A stretch of 64,000 nucleotides of DNA from CAVPMW01 sp963706515. Its GTDB lineage: Bacteria; Chloroflexota; Anaerolineae; Anaerolineales; UBA4823. Under the pieces are notes generated by a model, which saw only the letters and a list, made by a program, of their open reading frames with translations, was not told where the DNA came from and did not search any database. A program made the translations under genes and the position numbers. The DNA is taken from positions 186,001-250,000 of the forward strand of contig CAVPMW010000007.1 in NCBI GenBank assembly GCA_963706515.1, read 5' to 3'. Within the stretch, counting starts at the first letter, position 1. Every line of letters starts with the position of its first letter. Positions 37,518-46,858 of this stretch are shown here, one piece after another.

Positions 37518-38054
37518 ATGACTGACACGCCTCTATCCATCGATATCATCCAGGCTGAAAAAATCCTGCTCAGCCAGTACGATCACCACATCGTCCGCCG
37601 TCTCTCTGATCTTAAGGATCAGTTCCACGATCAGCAAAGCTATGCCGCAACGCTGGCTTCCGGAGATCCCATCCTGTACGAAGTGTACGACCTGCAGCGC
37701 CCGGAGCTTGCCGGTGAGCTTCTCTATGGAATTTCGATCGTCCACCCTGGCAAGGTGGGCGATGAATATTTCATGACCAAAGGCCACTTCCACAACGTCC
37801 TCGAGACTGCCGAGGTCTACTACTGCTTGCGCGGGCAGGGTTATATGGTGATGGAAACTCCCCAGGGAGAGTGGTCCGTCGAGGCGCTTCAACCAGGGCG
37901 GGTTTTATACGTACCGCCGTGCTGGGCGCACCGCTCGGTGAATACCGCAGCGAACGAGGACCTGGTCACGTTCTTCGTCTACCCGGGGAACGCCGGGCAC
38001 GATTACGGCAGCATCGAAAAGCAGGGCTTTCGCAAGCTGGTCGTTGCTGATTGA
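37518..38054 (+). CDS. Cupin-type glucose-6-phosphate isomerase
   Basis: 178 residues, the size and pattern of the archaeal/bacterial cupin phosphoglucose isomerase: ISIVHPGKVGDEYFMTKGHF, then the metal-binding TKGHFH (HxH), Glu in ETAEVYYCLRGQGYMVMET, and the last His in PPCWAHRSVN. It interconverts glucose-6-phosphate and fructose-6-phosphate in the cytosol. The preceding gap is 29 nt, and the start follows ACCAAGGATTTCACTT, a modest ribosome site. Its presence says the locus handles or produces hexose phosphates. Confidence 0.88.
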   Translation: MTDTPLSIDIIQAEKILLSQYDHHIVRRLSDLKDQFHDQQSYAATLASGDPILYEVYDLQRPELAGELLYGISIVHPGKVGDEYFMTKGHFHNVLETAEVYYCLRGQGYMVMETPQGEWSVEALQPGRVLYVPPCWAHRSVNTAANEDLVTFFVYPGNAGHDYGSIEKQGFRKLVVAD

Positions 38055-38109
38055 TGCTCCCCGGATAATCGATAACCCGCGCTGGCTGTCCCCTGAATTG
38101 CGGTGAAGG

Positions 38110-38760
38110 ATGAACAAAAAAGATACGCTGGATAAAATCAAAGACCTGGGCTTGCTGGCAGTCATCCGCGGCCCTTCCGCTGAGCTAACGGTAAGAATGG
38201 TGGAAGCCCTGGTCGCAGGAGGGGTGCTTGGGATCGAGATCACCTATTCCACCCCGGGCGCGGCGGGAGTGGTAAGGACCCTCGCCGGAAAATTTGGGGA
38301 CGAGATTCTGCTCGGCATGGGCACACTTACCGAGATCGAGCAGGTGGCTGAGGCGCAAGACGCCGGGGCGCGCTTTATCGTCAGCCCGCACTGTGAAGAA
38401 GCCCTGGGCGGAGCAATGGTTGCCTCGCAGCTTGGGGTCATGATCGGGGCGCTGACTCCCAGCGAAGTCATGCAAGCTTATCGCCTGGGCGCGGACGTGG
38501 TCAAGATCTTCCCCGGATCGCTCGGCGGGCCGGCGTATCTAAAAGCCTTGCACGGGCCTTTCCCTCACATTCCAATGATGCCCACCGGCGGTGTAAATGC
38601 CGAAAACCTGGGTGACTGGTTCGCCGCCGGCGCATTCGCCGTCGGCGCAGGCAGCGAGCTCTGCCCGCCAGCCTGGGCGAAAGAAGGACGCTTCAGCGAT
38701 ATTACCGTCCGGGCTGCCGAATTTGTCAAAGCGTTAGAAAAAGCCAGGCGGACGGGATAA
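38110..38760 (+). CDS. eda: 2-dehydro-3-deoxyphosphogluconate (KDPG/KDPGal) aldolase
   Basis: 216 residues, class I aldolase (TIM barrel) splitting KDPG or KDPGal to pyruvate and glyceraldehyde-3-phosphate. Active-site blocks: LAVIRGPS (Arg), GIEITYSTPGAA (Glu), GMGTLTEIEQV (Thr), IVSPHCEE and, most telling, VVKIFPGSLGGPAYLKALHG with the Schiff-base Lys, then PHIPMMPTGGV. The start follows GTGAAGG. It is the pathway's likely exit: neither a 6-phosphogluconate dehydratase nor a KDG kinase of the PfkB type is in the window, so phosphorylation might be done by one of the FGGY kinases or elsewhere. KDPG and KDPGal specificities cannot be separated by eye. Confidence 0.88.
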   Translation: MNKKDTLDKIKDLGLLAVIRGPSAELTVRMVEALVAGGVLGIEITYSTPGAAGVVRTLAGKFGDEILLGMGTLTEIEQVAEAQDAGARFIVSPHCEEALGGAMVASQLGVMIGALTPSEVMQAYRLGADVVKIFPGSLGGPAYLKALHGPFPHIPMMPTGGVNAENLGDWFAAGAFAVGAGSELCPPAWAKEGRFSDITVRAAEFVKALEKARRTG

Positions 38761-38788
38761 GCGAAATACAAACGGAGTAAAACAAAAT

Positions 38789-39790
38789 ATGAATCAAACG
38801 TCTCCTTACCCAATCAAGACCAGGACAATCCCCACCGTGTATTTTATTGGGGTCACCACTGAAAAATCCTCGATTATGAAGGTATTTCCGCGCTGGATGA
38901 ATGCCATCGGGCGACCCGAGGTAGTCATCGTGGGGATCGACCATGCCATCCACGATGCCCCCGAGGCCTACCGCCGCAGCGTAGCGCAGATCAAGTACGA
39001 CCCCCTCTCCCTCGGAGCGCTGGTCACTACCCATAAAATTGATTTGCTCACAGCGGCGCGGGATATGTTCGACGTGTTGCACACATCGGCGCTCCTGACC
39101 GGTGAAGTCTCCAGCATTTCCAAGCGCGGCGACCAATTATGGGGTCATGCCAAAGACCCGCTGACCTCCGGGCTTTCGCTGGATGCCTTCCTCCCCGAAG
39201 GCTATTTTGGCAGCACAGGCGGTGATTTTTTATGCTTCGGCGCAGGCGGATCAGGCAAAGCCATGGCACTGCACCTGATCGATAAGCAGGATCCCGCTGA
39301 CCGGCCGAAGCGGTTCGTCGTTGTGAACCGCTCCCTTGGGCGCCTGGTCGATATGCGAGCGATGGTGGAGAGCCTGGAAACGGATATCGAATTTGAGTTT
39401 ATCCAGAATGTCGACCCTGAGGTAAACGATGAGATCATGGAGCGCATGCCAGACGGGACGGTGGTGGTCAACGCTACAGGCATGGGTAAAGACAGCCCCG
39501 GCTCTCCGGTTACGGATAACGGCCTTTTTCCGCGCAACGGTGTTGCCTGGGAGATCAACTACCGGGGCGAGCTGGATTTCTGGCACCAGTCGATGGCGCA
39601 GAAAGACTCCCGCAATATTTTGGTTGAAGACGGCTGGCTGTATTTCGTGCACGGGTGGACACAGGTGATCGCTGAAGTCCTGCATCTCGACATCAGCGGC
39701 CCGCTCTTTGATCAGCTGGAGGAGATCGCCGCCGAGCTGCGCCCTCCACTGGTGTACAAACCCCGCCTGCAAACTCCTGTCCAGGGTTGA
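38789..39790 (+). CDS. Shikimate-dehydrogenase-like NAD(P)-binding protein
   Basis: 333 residues, longer than AroE (~280). The N-terminal domain has TVYFIGVTTEKSSIMKVFPR and LGALVTTHKIDLL, whose Lys corresponds to the catalytic Lys of AroE. The NAD(P) domain has FLCFGAGGSGKAMALHLID, VVVNRSLGRL and VVNATGMGKDSPGSP. Missing are the Ser residues that hold shikimate's carboxylate in true AroE (motif here differs from 'S.SP..hn'), so it is probably not the aromatic-pathway enzyme. In this catabolic operon it may oxidise a cyclitol or sugar acid. GGAGTAAAACAAAAT precedes the start. Confidence 0.75.
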   Translation: MNQTSPYPIKTRTIPTVYFIGVTTEKSSIMKVFPRWMNAIGRPEVVIVGIDHAIHDAPEAYRRSVAQIKYDPLSLGALVTTHKIDLLTAARDMFDVLHTSALLTGEVSSISKRGDQLWGHAKDPLTSGLSLDAFLPEGYFGSTGGDFLCFGAGGSGKAMALHLIDKQDPADRPKRFVVVNRSLGRLVDMRAMVESLETDIEFEFIQNVDPEVNDEIMERMPDGTVVVNATGMGKDSPGSPVTDNGLFPRNGVAWEINYRGELDFWHQSMAQKDSRNILVEDGWLYFVHGWTQVIAEVLHLDISGPLFDQLEEIAAELRPPLVYKPRLQTPVQG

Positions 39791-39804
39791 GCCGGGCCTC
39801 AGCC

Positions 39805-41345
39805 ATGTCCACTACCTATCTCCTCGGAGTCGATTTAGGGACGAGCAGCACCAAAGCCGCCTTATACACCACATCTGGCACCCTGGTTGCCGATGTCACT
39901 GTCGAGGTGCCGATCTACTATCCTCGACCGGGCGTGGTGGAGCAAGAAAATGACGACTTCTACCGCACGGCAGGCGCTGACCGTCCGCCGCTGCATCCAG
40001 CAGAGCGGGATCGAGCCCCGCCAGGTGCTTGCCATCGCGTTCGACAGCCAGATGGCTGGCATAGGCACCGTCGACGAGGATTTCAATCCGGCCACGCGTT
40101 TCGATTCATGGCTGGATATGCGCTGCCAGCCATACATCGAATACCTGGAGAAGAACTATGGCGATCGGGTCACCCAGCTGACCGGCTGCCCCCCCACCTG
40201 CGACCACGGCTCCAAGATCCTGTGGTGGAAAGAAGAGCAGCCGGATGCATACCGGCGCATCGCAAAATTTGTCACCCCGGCAGGCTACGTGGCAGGTAAG
40301 ATGGCAGGATTGAAGGGTGGAGACGCCTTCATGGACTATACCTTCATCCACTTCTCCGCCCTGAGCGACGCTCGCAATGGATGCTGGTCGGATGAGCTGT
40401 GCGGACTGCTCGGCGTCGAAATGGATAAATTAGCGCGGATCGTCGCTCCCTGGGAGATCATCGGCGAAGTAACTCCGCAGGCCGCGGCTGATTTTGGCCT
40501 GTCCCCTGGCACGCTCATCGCCGCCGGCTGCGGCGATACCGCTGCCGGCGCCCTGGGTGGGGGGATTGTGCGCTCCGGCATGCTCTTTGACGTGGCGGGC
40601 ACCGCGGCTGTCCTGGCGGGCTGCACGGATCGCTTCGTCGCCGATGTCGAGAACCGGGCATTGCTCACGATGCGCTCGGTCATCCCCGGTTTGTGGAACC
40701 CGTTGGCTTATATAGCGGGTGGAGGGATCGCCTTAAGATGGTTCCGCGACGAGTTCTTCAACGCCCGGAAAGGCATGGCGGTTGAGCCGGAGGCGGATAG
40801 TTATGACCAGCTCACCCGCCTGGCAGGCAGCATCCCACCGGGCTCTGATGGCCTGTTCTTCTCCCCCCATCTGGGCGGCAGGATCTGCCCGGCTGCTCCG
40901 GAGATGCGCGGCGCCTGGTTGGGTTTCTCCTGGGGGCATACCCAGGCTCATTTTGCCCGCTCGGTTCTGGAGAGCGTTGCCTATGAGTATGCTTACTATC
41001 TGTCTATATTGCAGATATTGATCCCAGACCTGGAATTATCTGAGGCCAGGGTGGTCGGCGGCGGGCGCGCGCAGCGCCGTCTGGAACCAGATCAAAGCAG
41101 ACGTCCTCGGCTTACCCTACCAGCCCCTGCAAGGGAGCGAGTTCGGCTCGTGGGGCAGCGCAATGATTGCCGGGAAAGCAGCAGGAATCATTGATGACCT
41201 GGCCTCTTTCGCCGAAGAGCATGCTCTGCGCGCCGGCACAGCGTTCGTACCCGACACGCAAAACCACTCGCTTTATCAGCCGCTGGTCTCCAGGCATATC
41301 CAGTGGCAGAAAATTTTAAATGAGGCGTACAAAGCATTGGAATAA
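39805..41345 (+). CDS. FGGY-family carbohydrate kinase 1 (two frameshifts)
   Basis: About 512 residues after removing extra bases near 39967 and 41070. N-terminal ATPase motif: YLLGVDLGTSSTKAALYTTS. Then IAFDSQMAGIGTVDEDFNPA, the sugar-site region SWLDMRC, the second phosphate loop AGCGDTAAGALGGGIVRSGM, and adenosine motif VVGGGARSAVWNQIKADVLG (regained after the second shift). The C-terminus has GSEFGSWGSAMIAGKAAGII. The subfamily (xylulose, ribulose, gluconate, fuculose) cannot be assigned by eye. ATG 39805 is chosen over an in-frame TTG 18 bases earlier. Last gene of unit A, followed by a 23-bp-armed palindrome. Confidence 0.83.
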
Positions 41346-41368
41346 ACGGGCTGCCTTATGAAGGTAAT

Positions 41369-41424
41369 TTCCGAAAACGAGGTACGGGTGGTGCCAATGC
41401 GCCACCCGTACCTCGTTTTCGGAA
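41369..41424. terminator. Bidirectional hairpin between convergent units A and B
   Basis: Arms 41369-41391 and 41402-41424 are perfect 23-bp reverse complements with a 10-nt loop. The outer arm TTCCGAAAACGAGG recurs in the hairpins at 57891 and, in variant form, 62783. It lies between the stops of the convergent genes at 41345 and 41455. Confidence 0.75.
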
Positions 41425-41454
41425 TAGATCTCACTTCTGGAGAAATCTTGGTAA

Positions 41455-42285
41455 TTAAAAATCGAAGTTATCCGGATCAGCTCCGAACCTGCGGTTTTCA
41501 TCCAAGCCATCGATACGCTGCATATCCTCAGCATCCAATTCGAAATCAAAAACTTTAGCATTTTCAGCGATCCGGCTGGGCTTGCTCGACTTGGGGATGG
41601 AAACAATTCCTTTTTGTAAATCCCAGCGGATCAGCACCTGCGCCGGCGTTCTGCCGTGCTTCCGGGCAATCTCGACAATTGTCGGAATCTTCAAGGATTG
41701 ACCCTGCCCGAGTGGCGCCCAGGCTTCCAGCTGGATGTGATTTTCATGACAGAATCCCTGCAGCTCCGGCTGGCTGAGCTCAGGATGGAGCTCAACCTGG
41801 TCCAGCGCAGGCGGGATGGTGCAGACTGCCAATATGTCTTGAATTTGATGGACCAGGAAATTACTCAACCCAATCGCCCGGGTAACGCCATCACGATACA
41901 GCTTCTCCAGCGCTCGCCAGGTATCGACATAGCGGCCTTTCACCGGCCAGTGGATCAGGTACAGGTCGATATACTCGAGTCCCAGCTTCTTACGGCTCAC
42001 CTCGAAGGCTTTCAAAGTGCTTTCGTATCCCTGGTCTGAATTCCACAGCTTGGTTGTGATAAATAATTCCTCGCGGGGGATGCCGCTGCTCTGGATGGCT
42101 TTTCCGGCGTCGCTCTCGTTCTCGTAAATCATAGCCGTATCGATGCTGCGATAGCCTGCCTGGAGCGCGGCGCGGACGGCATTTACGGTTTCAGCGCCTG
42201 GTTCCATCAAGAATAAGCCGAATCCAAGCCAGGGCATTTTGACCTGGTTGTTAAGCACCGTACAATCCAAAATACTATTGACCAT
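41455..42285 (-). CDS. Aldo/keto reductase
   Basis: 276 residues, (beta/alpha)8 NADPH-dependent reductase of the 2,5-diketogluconate reductase/prostaglandin synthase class. Catalytic tetrad: Asp and Tyr in YRSIDTAMIYENESDAG, Lys in FITTKLWNSDQG, His in YLIHWPVKGRY. The NADPH-binding end SIPKSSKPSRIAENAKVFDF is typical. ATAGGAGATAGAA precedes the ATG on the minus strand. It is the last gene of the five-gene unit B running from the promoter at 46707-46735. It probably reduces a keto-sugar or aldehyde intermediate. Confidence 0.88.
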   Translation of the reverse strand: MVNSILDCTVLNNQVKMPWLGFGLFLMEPGAETVNAVRAALQAGYRSIDTAMIYENESDAGKAIQSSGIPREELFITTKLWNSDQGYESTLKAFEVSRKKLGLEYIDLYLIHWPVKGRYVDTWRALEKLYRDGVTRAIGLSNFLVHQIQDILAVCTIPPALDQVELHPELSQPELQGFCHENHIQLEAWAPLGQGQSLKIPTIVEIARKHGRTPAQVLIRWDLQKGIVSIPKSSKPSRIAENAKVFDFELDAEDMQRIDGLDENRRFGADPDNFDF

Positions 42286-42332
42286 TTCTATCTCCTATCG
42301 GGTTTATCCGTAACGAGCTACTATTAATTGGG

Positions 42333-43211
42333 TCAGGCTGGCGCCAGCGAGGCCTCAACCTGTCTCAGGTAGCGAATGCTTTCCTCTGCGTAAACGTCTT
42401 TCTGCTGCTGGTAAGCTGGCATCTTGAGTCGCCATGCCTGGGTCCGAGCCAGGTGGTACAGGCTCCAGCACCATGGTTCCCGCAAAGCCGACTTCGTGCA
42501 GCGCTGCCAGAATTGCCTTGAAATCGGTGTGACCCCTCCCGGGAGGTAAGCGGTTGCTGTCGGCTACGTGCATGTGAGCAAGCTGGTCCCCGGCTTTACG
42601 GATCGCCTCCGCCGGGTCAGCCTCATCGATATTCATGTGGAAAGCATCCAGGTTGAGCTTAACATTCTGCTCGCCGACATCGGCAAGGAAGCGCAAGCCA
42701 TCCTCGACAGTGCGGATCTGGTACGTCTCGTAGCGATTGATCGGCTCCACAGCCAGGAGCACTCCCTGCCTGGACGCATATACAGCTGCCTTACGCACTG
42801 AGTCGACTGCATTGCTCCCATTCTATTTTGGAGGCTTGCAGCCAGCCTGCCACAGTATCCGGATTCCCCAACGGGTGCTGTTCTGCCCGCCGGAAAGGGC
42901 AGGACGATGAGAACCGGCGCAGCGAGCGCCGCAGCGAAATCGATGCATGCCTGCCCATAACGGAGTGCAGCAGCCCGCTCAGCCTCGTCCGGGCTGGAGA
43001 GGTCCCGCCCGGGGATGCCCCAGATGCACCAGCCCAGGATCGAGCTTACTGCCAGGTTAAATTCCCGGCTGAGAGCCCGGATTTCATCTACGGAATACAG
43101 CTCCGGCTCTCCTTTTAGCTCGACGCCGTAATATCCGAACCGCGCCAGGCGTGAAAAAGTCTCCCGCAATGGTTCGTCAGCGTACACCCAGTTGTTGATT
43201 GCATATCTCAT
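42333..43211 (-). CDS. Sugar phosphate isomerase/epimerase, AP-endonuclease-like TIM barrel (frameshifted)
   Basis: About 292 residues. The N-terminus MRYAINNWVYADEPLRETFS and GYYGVELKGEPELYSVDEIR are typical of the xylose-isomerase-like family, with later metal/catalytic blocks LLAVEPINRYETY, LNLDAFHMNIDEAD, LAHMHVADSNRLPPG and GRGHTDFKAILA. Frame changes near 42800-42830 (one base missing) and 42430 (one extra) interrupt it; the corrected end reads KMPAYQQQKDVYAEESIRYL to a stop at 42333. The start ATG follows GGAGAATCCAA. The family contains D-psicose/tagatose epimerases and 5-keto-L-gluconate epimerase (IolO), so epimerisation of a keto-sugar or keto-acid is the likely reaction. Confidence 0.78.
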
Positions 43212-43233
43212 TTGGATTCTCCGGCCTGGAAGG

Positions 43234-44253
43234 TCAGGCGATGTCAATGAAAACCTTCATGGTCTTATCGCGCTGCTGGTCGATGAACCGGTAGGCCTCC
43301 AGGTAATCGTCCATGGTGAAGTGTTTGGACATCAGCGGCTCGGTCACGAATTGACCGGTGTCGATCAGCTCGACCGCGCGCAGGTAGTCCTCGCGCTTGT
43401 ACATCAGGGTACCGCGCAGGTTAAGCTCGCGATCCTGGACGAACCCCATGTCGACGCGCGGTTTTTCACCGAATACGCCTACGACCACGATCGTGCCGCC
43501 TTTCTGGATCGTTTCGATGGCAGCGGTCATGGTCGGCTCGACCCCGACGCATTCGAAGGCGACCTCGAAGCCATCCGCGCCGAAGATGCGTCCAGAGGCT
43601 TCCTTGAGGCTTTCCAGAGCCGGGTTGGAAGTATTCGGCAAGCCGCAGCGCCGGGCGATCTCCAGGCGATAATCACTCAGGTCGGTGACCAGCACAGCTG
43701 CCCCGGAAGCGCGGGCGACCTGGGCGACCAGGTTGCCGATCGGGCCTGCACCCAGCACAGCCACCCGCCGGCCTTTCAGGTTACCTGCCCGTGAGACGGC
43801 ATGCACTGCGACCGAGACCGGCTCGACCAATGCTCCCTGTTCGAAGGAAAAAGTCTCCGGCAGGGGGATGATCGTCGCCGCACTGGTCACCCACAATTCC
43901 TGCGCGCAGCCCGGCGCCTGGAAGCCCTGCACCCTGAGCTTATCGCAGATGTGGTAGTCGCCGCGCCGGCAAGGCGCGCATTCCCCGCACACGATCTGCG
44001 GCATCGAGGTCACTTTGCTGCCCGGCTCCAGGCCGGTTACCCCCGTCCCCAGCCCTTCCAGGGTGGCCGAAAATTCGTGTCCCTGCACGACCGGATAACT
44101 GGTATAGGGATGCTTGCCGTGGTAGACGTGCACATCCGAGCCGCACACGCCGATCCGCTGGATGCGCAGCAGCACTTCGCCCGGACCGGGGGCGGGGATC
44201 TCAGCTTCCCGGATCTCGATCTCGCCGGGTGATGTCATAACAGCCTGTTTCAT
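43234..44253 (-). CDS. Zinc-dependent sugar alcohol/threonine-type dehydrogenase
   Basis: 339 residues, intact medium-chain dehydrogenase. Catalytic zinc: IGVCGSDVHVYHGKHPY and VVQGHEFSATLEG. Structural zinc: CGECAPCRRGDYHIC. NAD motif: RVAVLGAGPIGNLVAQVARA, followed by an acidic residue in VLVTDLSDYRLE that favours NAD(H). ATG 44253 follows GAGGAGATTTAAC; five residues upstream is a weaker start. It sits between the isomerase and SDR genes of unit B with 22-34-bp gaps. Likely oxidises a polyol or sugar acid at C2. Confidence 0.9.
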   Translation of the reverse strand: MKQAVMTSPGEIEIREAEIPAPGPGEVLLRIQRIGVCGSDVHVYHGKHPYTSYPVVQGHEFSATLEGLGTGVTGLEPGSKVTSMPQIVCGECAPCRRGDYHICDKLRVQGFQAPGCAQELWVTSAATIIPLPETFSFEQGALVEPVSVAVHAVSRAGNLKGRRVAVLGAGPIGNLVAQVARASGAAVLVTDLSDYRLEIARRCGLPNTSNPALESLKEASGRIFGADGFEVAFECVGVEPTMTAAIETIQKGGTIVVVGVFGEKPRVDMGFVQDRELNLRGTLMYKREDYLRAVELIDTGQFVTEPLMSKHFTMDDYLEAYRFIDQQRDKTMKVFIDIA

Positions 44254-44287
44254 GTTAAATCTCCTCAATCCTTGTTTCGAACAGGTT

Positions 44288-45083
44288 TCAGGCGACCACC
44301 TTCAGCCAGCCGCCGTCCACATAGTACGTCGAGCCCACGCAGTACTGAAGCGCGGGGGAGCACAGGAAGACAAAGAAATGGGCCAGCTCTTCCGGCGAGG
44401 CGAAGCGACCGATCGGGGCATTATCTCGGGCAATCTGATCCAGGTGATCCTCCCAGGTGCGCTCGGTGCCTTCGGTCAGCTGCCGTGGCGGTTTTCACCC
44501 AGTCGGGGGTCAGGATCAGGCCGGGGTTGATGCAGTTCACCCGGATGTTATCCGCGATCAGCTCGTCGGAGAAATTCTTGGAGAACATCATCAGCGCGGC
44601 CTTGGTGACGTTGTAGATCGGCTCGTAGCCCAGCGGCTGCTTGGCGCAGATCGAGGCATTGTTAAGGATCACCCCGCCCCCTCGCTCGCGCATGAAAGGC
44701 ACCAGGCCCCGCGAGAAGCGCACCGCCGCCATGACGTGCAGGTCCCAGTAGTACTGCCACTTCTCGTCCGGTGCAGTCATGATCTTCTCGTTGCTGCCGG
44801 TGCCGGCGTTGTTGATCAGGATATCTGCGCCGCCAAATTCCCGCTTCACTTTGGCGATAAATGCCTCGATTTCATCTGCGCGGGTAACATCCACCCTGGC
44901 TGCAATCACCTGTACGCCGTATTTTTCTCCGACCTCTCTGGCATTCGCAGCCAGCCGTTCTTCATTGCGGGCGCACAATGCCAGGTGGACGCCTTCTTGA
45001 GCTAACCCTTCGGCTACAGCCAGACCGATGCCCACGCTGCCGCCGCTGATCACGGCCACCTTATCTTTTAGGTCCAGGTCCAT
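44288..45083 (-). CDS. Short-chain dehydrogenase/reductase (one frameshift)
   Basis: About 264 residues after removing one base near 44480. Classical SDR: TGxxxGxG-like AVISGGSVGIGLAVAEGLA, NNAG in DILINNAGTGSNEK, Ser in ILNNASICAKQ, and the YxxxK pair in YEPIYNVTKAALM. The end regained after the shift, DNAPIGRFASPEELAHFFVF and STYYVDGGWLKVVA, is standard. AAGGAGATAGAAGGAA precedes the ATG. Second gene of unit B. The substrate is unknown but one of the polyol/keto-sugar steps of the locus is likely. Confidence 0.87.
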
Positions 45084-45117
45084 TTCCTTCTATCTCCTTC
45101 CTGAGGATGATTCGGAT

Positions 45118-46647
45118 TCAGCTTTCTGCTAACGCAGTATACAACGGGAGAAACGCTTCATAACATTGGTTAAAGAGCTTATACAGGCGGTCGTAGACCG
45201 GTTTAAATTCCGGGTTTGGCAGGACCTTGTCCACGATTGGGGTGAGCTCTTCGGCAACGCTAAAATCAGGAAATAACCCTACCCCTACGCCGCCCGCAAT
45301 TGCCGCGCCCATCGATGTAGCTTCCTCCAATAAGGCGGGGCGCAGTATCGGCAGCCCATAAATATCTGCCATGATCTGGCGCCAGATAGCCCCGCGGGCG
45401 CCCCCTCCGATCACCCGCACGGCTTCGATGTTGGCACCCTGCTTCTGAAAAGCCTCCAGGATAACCCGCAGGTTCAAGGTGATGCCTTCCAGCGTCGCCC
45501 GGATGATGTCCGCCCGGGTGTGCTTCATCGTCAGCCCAAAATATGCGCCGCGCGCATTCGGGTTCCAGCGGGGAGAGCGTTCCCCCAGCAGGTAGGGTAA
45601 GAACAGCAAATCGTTGGCGCCTGCGGGCGAATTTGCGGCTTGCAAGTTCATCAGCTCGTAGGGGCTTAGCTTCAGGTTTGAGGCGGATTGCACCTCCAGG
45701 TCACAGAAAACATCGCGCAGCCACTGGTACGATCCGCCCGCGGCCTGCATCGAGCCAGTGGGGGTAAACATGTGCGGAATGAGATGGGCGAAAGTGACCG
45801 TTTGTTGGTCTGGATCAAGACTGGGCTGGCGGGTGGCAATCCCTATCCAGGAAGAAGAGCCGATATAGTTGTAGGCGCTGCCTTCGCGCACCACGCCTGC
45901 CCCGACTGCCGCACAGGGGCCGTCGCCCCCGCCGGCAACTACCGGTGTACCCGCGGCAAGGCCTACCTCATCTGCTACCTGGGGCAGCACCTCTCCGACA
46001 ACGTCGGTAGAAGCATGCAGCTCGGGCAATTGCCGCCGGTCGAGATCAGCCGCCTCGAGCATCCGATCCGACCAATCCCATGCCTTAAGCTCGTACAGGT
46101 TCGTCCCCGAAGCATCCGAATAATCCGTAACGAACCGCCCCGTCAGACGCGCCAGGATGAAGTCTTTGGGCTGCAGGAATTTGTAAACGTCGGCATAGAT
46201 CTCAGGCTGGTGGTCCCGCACCCACATCATCTTTGCCGCCGAATACGATGAGCTGGCCCGGTGGCCGGTGATCTGATAGATCCCCTCACTCCCAACTCGC
46301 TCGATGAGCCGGTCAGCCTGCTGCACCGCGCGCTGGTCAGCCCAGATAATGGCGCTGCGCAGCGGGCGCACCTGGTTGTCCACTGCCACACAGCCCATCA
46401 TCTGTCCGCTGAAGACGATACAGGCAATCTCAGTGGGTGATACCTTTGCCTGGCTTATTATCCGGTGGTTCGAGGTGCAGACCGCTTTCCACCAGTCCAG
46501 CGGATTTTGCTCTGCCCAGGTAACGTGCGGATAAGCCGTGTCATATCCGCTGAACGAGCTTGCCAGGACACGACCCTCACGGTCAATTAGTGAGGCTTTA
46601 TCGCCCGTAGTTCCCAGATCATGGGAGAGGATGTATATTCTGCTCAT
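45118..46647 (-). CDS. FGGY-family kinase 2, xylulokinase-like
   Basis: 509 residues, intact. ATPase motif YILSHDLGTTGDKASLIDRE, sugar site IVFSGQMMGCVAVD and IIWADQR, second phosphate loop VAGGGDGPCAAVGAGVV, adenosine motif VRVIGGGARGAIWRQIMADI, and AIAGGVGVGLFPDF at the end. The overall pattern is closest to xylulokinase. The unusual SHDLGTTGDKA (instead of 'giDiGTts.Ka') is known from xylulokinase-like proteins of the family. First gene of the minus-strand unit B, 60 nt downstream of a consensus promoter with the GntR-type operator. Confidence 0.87.
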   Translation of the reverse strand: MSRIYILSHDLGTTGDKASLIDREGRVLASSFSGYDTAYPHVTWAEQNPLDWWKAVCTSNHRIISQAKVSPTEIACIVFSGQMMGCVAVDNQVRPLRSAIIWADQRAVQQADRLIERVGSEGIYQITGHRASSSYSAAKMMWVRDHQPEIYADVYKFLQPKDFILARLTGRFVTDYSDASGTNLYELKAWDWSDRMLEAADLDRRQLPELHASTDVVGEVLPQVADEVGLAAGTPVVAGGGDGPCAAVGAGVVREGSAYNYIGSSSWIGIATRQPSLDPDQQTVTFAHLIPHMFTPTGSMQAAGGSYQWLRDVFCDLEVQSASNLKLSPYELMNLQAANSPAGANDLLFLPYLLGERSPRWNPNARGAYFGLTMKHTRADIIRATLEGITLNLRVILEAFQKQGANIEAVRVIGGGARGAIWRQIMADIYGLPILRPALLEEATSMGAAIAGGVGVGLFPDFSVAEELTPIVDKVLPNPEFKPVYDRLYKLFNQCYEAFLPLYTALAES

Positions 46648-46686
46648 CGCAAGCAGCCAGCAGGATAAATCAGAGATCCTGTAATC

Positions 46687-46735
46687 ATGTAATTACATCA
46701 TGATCGATTATACAATCCATAAAATCCATTGTCAA
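46687..46735 (-). promoter_or_regulatory. Sigma-70 promoter with GntR-type operator, transcription unit B
   Basis: Read on the minus strand: consensus TTGACA (46735-46730), exactly 17 bp, consensus TATAAT (46712-46707), then at 46698-46687 the palindrome ATGTAATTACAT, flanked by further partial half-sites (CATGAT; CCTGTAATC). The operator lies just downstream of the transcription start. Confidence 0.85.
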
Positions 46736-46768
46736 GCAGCCTTGCGCGACTGCCCAGCGAACTAAGAA

Positions 46769-46815
46769 TTGACCTGTTTAGGCGGGTATAATATAATTGT
46801 AATCACATAATTACA
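46769..46815 (+). promoter_or_regulatory. Sigma-70 promoter with GntR-type operator, transcription unit C
   Basis: TTGACC (46769-46774), 17 bp, TATAAT (46792-46797), immediately followed by TGTAAT-CACATA-ATTACA (46798-46815). It drives the regulator and galactokinase-like genes. It diverges from the unit B promoter 34 bp away, so one regulator can control both and its own synthesis. Confidence 0.82.
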
Positions 46816-46858
46816 GGCATAAGGTTTGTGCTCTGCTCCCGCAGGAGATGCAGCGATC

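Noticed and set aside
38110..38760. A complete Entner-Doudoroff pathway in the window (zwf plus eda)
   Set aside because: No 6-phosphogluconate dehydratase or lactonase of the Pgl type is present, and zwf lies 19 kb away outside the GntR regulon.
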